The notes below the pieces were generated by a model. That model had not been told where the DNA came from and made no database searches. It saw only the letters and a list, made by a program, of their open reading frames with translations. A stretch of DNA of 10,793 bases, from assembly GCA_014904845.1 (NCBI GenBank), contig MU119204.1, positions 865,014-875,806 on the forward strand, in the 5' to 3' direction. Numbering within the stretch: the first letter of the stretch is position 1; every line of letters starts with the position of its first letter. This stretch comes from Acephala macrosclerotiorum (taxonomy: Eukaryota; Ascomycota; Leotiomycetes; Helotiales; Mollisiaceae). Of this stretch, positions 6,737 to 10,793 are shown in pieces. Position numbers and translations under genes: made by a program.

Positions 6737-9040
6737 TAAAAAGTTTTTTATAATAAATATAATTTATTATTTTTATTTAATTTTTAATAATTTTTAATAT
6801 TTTAATCGTAATTTATAATTTTAATATTTTTAATTAATAAATAATTAATTATAAAATTTCGATTTATTTTATTAAATTTTTTTATTTCGAGTAATTTATA
6901 AAGTTTTTATTATATAAATTTATTTAATTTTCTCGAGTTAATTAACGTTAAAAATATTTTTTATATTAAAAATTTATTCGATTTTTTTTTAAAAATATTA
7001 TTTTTTTATATTATATTTTTTTAAATAATATTAAAATATAATTAAAATTTATTTAATCGAAAATTAATTTAAATTATTAATTTATTTTATTTATTTACTT
7101 TTTATTAATTTTAATTATTACGTATATTATTAATAATATTAATATATAAATTAAATAAAATAATTTATATTATTTATAAAAATTTATTTATTTAATTAAT
7201 TGTTTTTATTTTTAGTAATTATTAAAATTTTTATTAAATAAATTTTTTTTATTTTTTTATTTAATTAAAACGACGATTAATTTTAATATTAAAAACTTTT
7301 TTAAATTTTAAAATTTTTAAATTTTAATATAATTAATCGATAATAATTCGTTCGATTTTCAAATTAAAAATAAATTTTAAAATTACGAGATTATTAAATT
7401 AAATAATTTTTTTATTTTTATTTATTTAAATAATCGTAATATTATTAATTTTATTAAACGTAATATTTATTATAATTACGTTTTAAAATTAATTTTTTAA
7501 TAATAAAATTAAAATAATAATATTTAAAAATCAATTTTATTTTATTAATTTTTTTATTTAAAAAAATTTACGAAAAAATTAAAAATTTTATATTTTTATT
7601 TATTTAAATATTTTTTAATTATTATTTTAAATTTATAAATATAAATTTATATATATTAAAAAATATAATTATTTTTAAAAAGTTTTAAAAATTATAATTA
7701 TAAAATTTAATAATTATTAATTTAAATTATAAAAAACAAATTAATTATAATTCAAAAATAATTATTATAATATTATTCGAAATAATCAAAAATTAATATA
7801 TATTAATTATTTAAAAATTATTAATTTTTTTAATAATTTCAATTAAAAATATTTAATATTTAATTTTAATTTTAAATATATTTAATTATTAAATAATAAA
7901 TAATAAAATAAAAATATAACGTTTTTATTTAATCGTAATAATATTAAAAAACTTTATAATATTTTTTATAACGTTAAAAAAAAATATTATTATTTTATAT
8001 TAATTATAAATTTTCAAATACGAGAAATTAATAAAAAAAAATTATAAATAATAAAATTTAATATTTTTTTAAATATTTTTTTTATTAGAATTAAATATAA
8101 TAATAAATTATTAAAAAGTTATACGATATTAATAAAATTATTAATTATATATATTAAAATAAATTTTTTTTTAATATTAATTATTTTTATTAAATAAATA
8201 ATATATAATATTTAAATAATAAAATTTAATTTTAATAATATTTTTATATTCGTTTTTATCGTTTTTATTGTTTTTTTTTATTAAATTTTTTAATTTTATA
8301 AATTTTAAATAATCGTTAAAAATATATATAAATCGTAATATTAATTAAATTATTTTGTATATATTTTTTGTATAATTATTAATTTTCGAAATAATAAATA
8401 AATAATTATAATAATTATCGAAATAAATATTATATAATATTTACGTGCGATTCGAAATCGTATATAATTAATATTATTTTATTTTTATTTTCGAAATAAA
8501 AATTTTATATACGTTTGATTAATTATTATTAATAATTTTTAATATTTTTAATAATATTAATATTAATTAATAATTGTTTTTAATTACGAATTAATAAAAA
8601 TTTATTTAAAAAAAATTAAATTACAAAATATAAATTTCAATATAAAATAATATTAAAAGAAATATTAATATTATATTTTTAAATATTATCGAATTACGAG
8701 AAAATTTTATTATTTTTTTTATAAAAACGAAATTTTAATATTTTCTTCGATTTTTAAAAATTTAAAAAAAATTAATTATAAAATAATTCGTATTTTTAAA
8801 TAATTAATTTAAATTTATATTTATTATACAAAATAAAATGGTTTATAAATTTAAAAATAATAATAATCGTTTATATACGATAAAAAATATTATTCGATTT
8901 TAAATTTTATTTAAAGCGATAATTATTTATTTTTTTATTTCGATCGAATTTATATATTTTTTATAATTTCGAATTAATTAATTAATTATATAATTGTATT
9001 ATTTTACGATTATATAAAACGTTTACGTTTATTTATTTTT

Positions 9041-9076
9041 TTATTTGTTTTATTATTCGTTTTATTATTTGTTTTA
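9041..9076. repeat. Three tandem copies of a 12-bp unit with CG/TG variation
   Basis: The units at 9041-9052, 9053-9064 and 9065-9076 read TTATTYGTTTTA; the variable base is T, C, T. The middle copy keeps a CpG where the others have TpG. A more diverged fourth unit may follow at 9077-9088. The array records a C-to-T change at CpG in the flanking copies, or the reverse. Confidence 0.75.
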
Positions 9077-9731
9077 AATCGTTTCAAATTATTTATAAAA
9101 TTTTTATAAAACGTTTAAAATATTTATATATCGATTAAATGAAATTACTAATAAAATATATTTGTATATTTATTATTTAATCGAGAACTATGAAAATATT
9201 TTAATATTTTCGAAAATTATATTTTTTTATTTATTCGAATAAAATATAAATAATAATTAAAATAATCGAAAAATCAAAAAAATTAAAATATAAATATAAT
9301 AAAACGAAATAAAAAAAAAATTTCGATTTTATAAAAAATAATATTAAAAAAAAATAAATTAATAAATATATTTTATATATAATAAAATTTTATAAAAAAA
9401 AAAATATATTAATAATTTTTTTTAAAAATATTTTAAAAAAAACTTTAAAAATTTATTAAAAAAATATTAATATTAATAAATAAAAAATTCGTTTAAAAAT
9501 GTAAAAACTTTTTACGAATTTATAAAATTTACATTATTAAAAATAAATAATTTATTATCGAAAAATTAAAACAAATTATTAATAAAAAAAATATTATAAA
9601 TAAATTAAAAAAAAAAATATTTAAATAAAAAAAAAATTATTTTTAATATTATTTAAATAATATTCGAATTAAATTTATTTGTAAAACGAATATTACTTTT
9701 TAAAATAATTTACTTTTATTAATATAAAATT

Positions 9732-9791
9732 TTTAATTTTTAAACGTTTAATTTTAAAGTATTTAATTTTTAAATATTTAATTTTTAAATT
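9732..9791. repeat. Four tandem copies of a 15-bp unit
   Basis: Units at 9732-9746, 9747-9761, 9762-9776 and 9777-9791 follow TTTAATTTTTAAANN with an exact 15-bp period. The second has TTTTAAAG in place of TTTTTAAA. The last two bases vary (CG, TA, TA, TT). The greater divergence than in the 17-bp array suggests an older duplication. Confidence 0.65.
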
Positions 9792-10793
9792 GATAATTTT
9801 ATTAATTAATATATTAATAAATTAATTTATAAATATTAATTAAAATATTTAATCGAACGATAATTTTTAATATAATAATTTTTAAGTATTATAAAATATA
9901 TCGATTAAATTACTTACGAATTTAATAAAAATATATATTAATAATAATAAAAAATATAATAAAAAATTATTCGATATTTTTAATATTAAATTATAAATTT
10001 TTTATGATTATTATTTTAAAATTAAATTATTAAAAATTTAATATAGTAAAATATTTTTTATTATATTTAAAAAACGTATAAATTTATTTTATTATAATAA
10101 AATAATAAAAAAAAATTATAGTTTTATAATAATAATAAATATAATTCGAATATATTTTAAAACGAACGAAAATCGATAATTGTATATATTTTTATAAAAA
10201 AAAATTATATTATTACGAATTATTAATATAAATTAATTGAAAATTAAATTAAAATATTTTTAATTATTTTTCGATTAATTTTAATAAATTTAACGTAGTT
10301 TATTTAATAAATATTATATAAAATATAATTTTTAAAATTAAATTATTAACGTTTATTAAAATATTAAAAAATATAATTTAATATTTTATAAATTTATAAA
10401 TACGTTTAAAAACGTTTATATTAAATTACGATTTATAATCGATATTATAATACGTTTATAAAAAGTATAATAATATAATAATAATTTTAATTATAATTTT
10501 TAAAAAAATTAAAAAAATTAAAATAAAATCGATTAAAATTAAATCGATTAAATATACGAAAAACGTAATAAAAAATGTAAATATAAAATAATTTCGATTT
10601 TGCGATTTTTTTAATTCGATAAAAAAAATAAAAAATTATTTTGAAATTGTAATAATTATTATATAAATCGCGAATATTAAAAAGAATTTTATTAAAAAAA
10701 ATAATAAAATATAAAATAAAAAAATTTAATTATAAATTAATTCGTTTTAATTAATAAATTAAATTTATTCGAAATAATTTATAATTCGTAAAT

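Larger units (their letters stand above)
5345..10793. repeat. Right AT-rich arm, probable RIP-decayed repeat DNA
   Basis: From about 5345 to the window end the sequence is again nearly pure A and T, with surviving C and G mostly as CpG. No reading frame of useful length is present. The first 2 kb is T-rich on the + strand (about 5500-7300), whereas the stretch beyond about 9200 is A-rich, so the arm is probably built of more than one ancient element or of elements in opposite orientation. Short tandem arrays are listed separately. I see no tRNA or rRNA signature. The border with the island is sharper than on the left. Confidence 0.75.

Noticed and set aside
1..10793. Mitochondrial genome or linear plasmid as source of the AT-rich DNA
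   Set aside because: No mitochondrial genes, tRNAs or polymerase frames survive, and the CpG-only pattern together with spliceosomal intron signals favours decayed nuclear repeats.

Overview
The window looks like nuclear DNA of a filamentous ascomycete-type fungus. A moderately GC-balanced island of about 3.2 kb (roughly 2100-5345) sits between two extremely AT-rich arms (1 to about 2095, and about 5345 to 10793). In the arms most remaining C and G occur as CpG, and C before A, T or C has nearly vanished. That is the mark of saturating C-to-T decay of repeats, as in repeat-induced point mutation (RIP), here with CpG largely spared. The short introns in the island, with GTACGT/GTACGG donors and a CTAAC branch site, also fit a fungus. 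I cannot name the species.

Layout. (1) 1-2095: AT-rich arm, A-rich on the + strand, no gene seen; it opens with a long poly(A)-rich tract. (2) 2096-2560: transition zone, purine-rich, with many more unpaired G than C at its left end. (3) 2560-2944: non-coding, repeat-like sequence with four hairpins or palindromes, the largest a 22-bp inverted repeat at 2865-2924. (4) 2945-4820: one broken multi-exon gene on the + strand. I read three exons (about 2945-3811, 3923-4481, 4530-4820) and two introns. The last exon resembles, from memory, the C-terminus of the fungal DUF3723 family. The reading is broken by a frameshift near 3700-3731 and by in-frame stops at 4362, 4479 and 4602. Each of the three stops can be explained by one C:G-to-T:A transition. 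(5) 4821-5345: non-coding or dispersed-repeat sequence with a possible poly(A) signal, two CACGTG boxes and one hairpin. (6) 5345-10793: AT-rich arm, T-rich near the island and A-rich further out, with tandem arrays of 17, 12 and 15 bp units and no gene seen.

No functional pathway can be assembled here. The picture is a decayed member of a fungal multicopy gene family marooned in RIP-type repeat DNA, whose own lesions point to the same mutational process at low dose. Family assignment, intron boundaries and the 5' end of the gene are inferences from reading the sequence without database searches.
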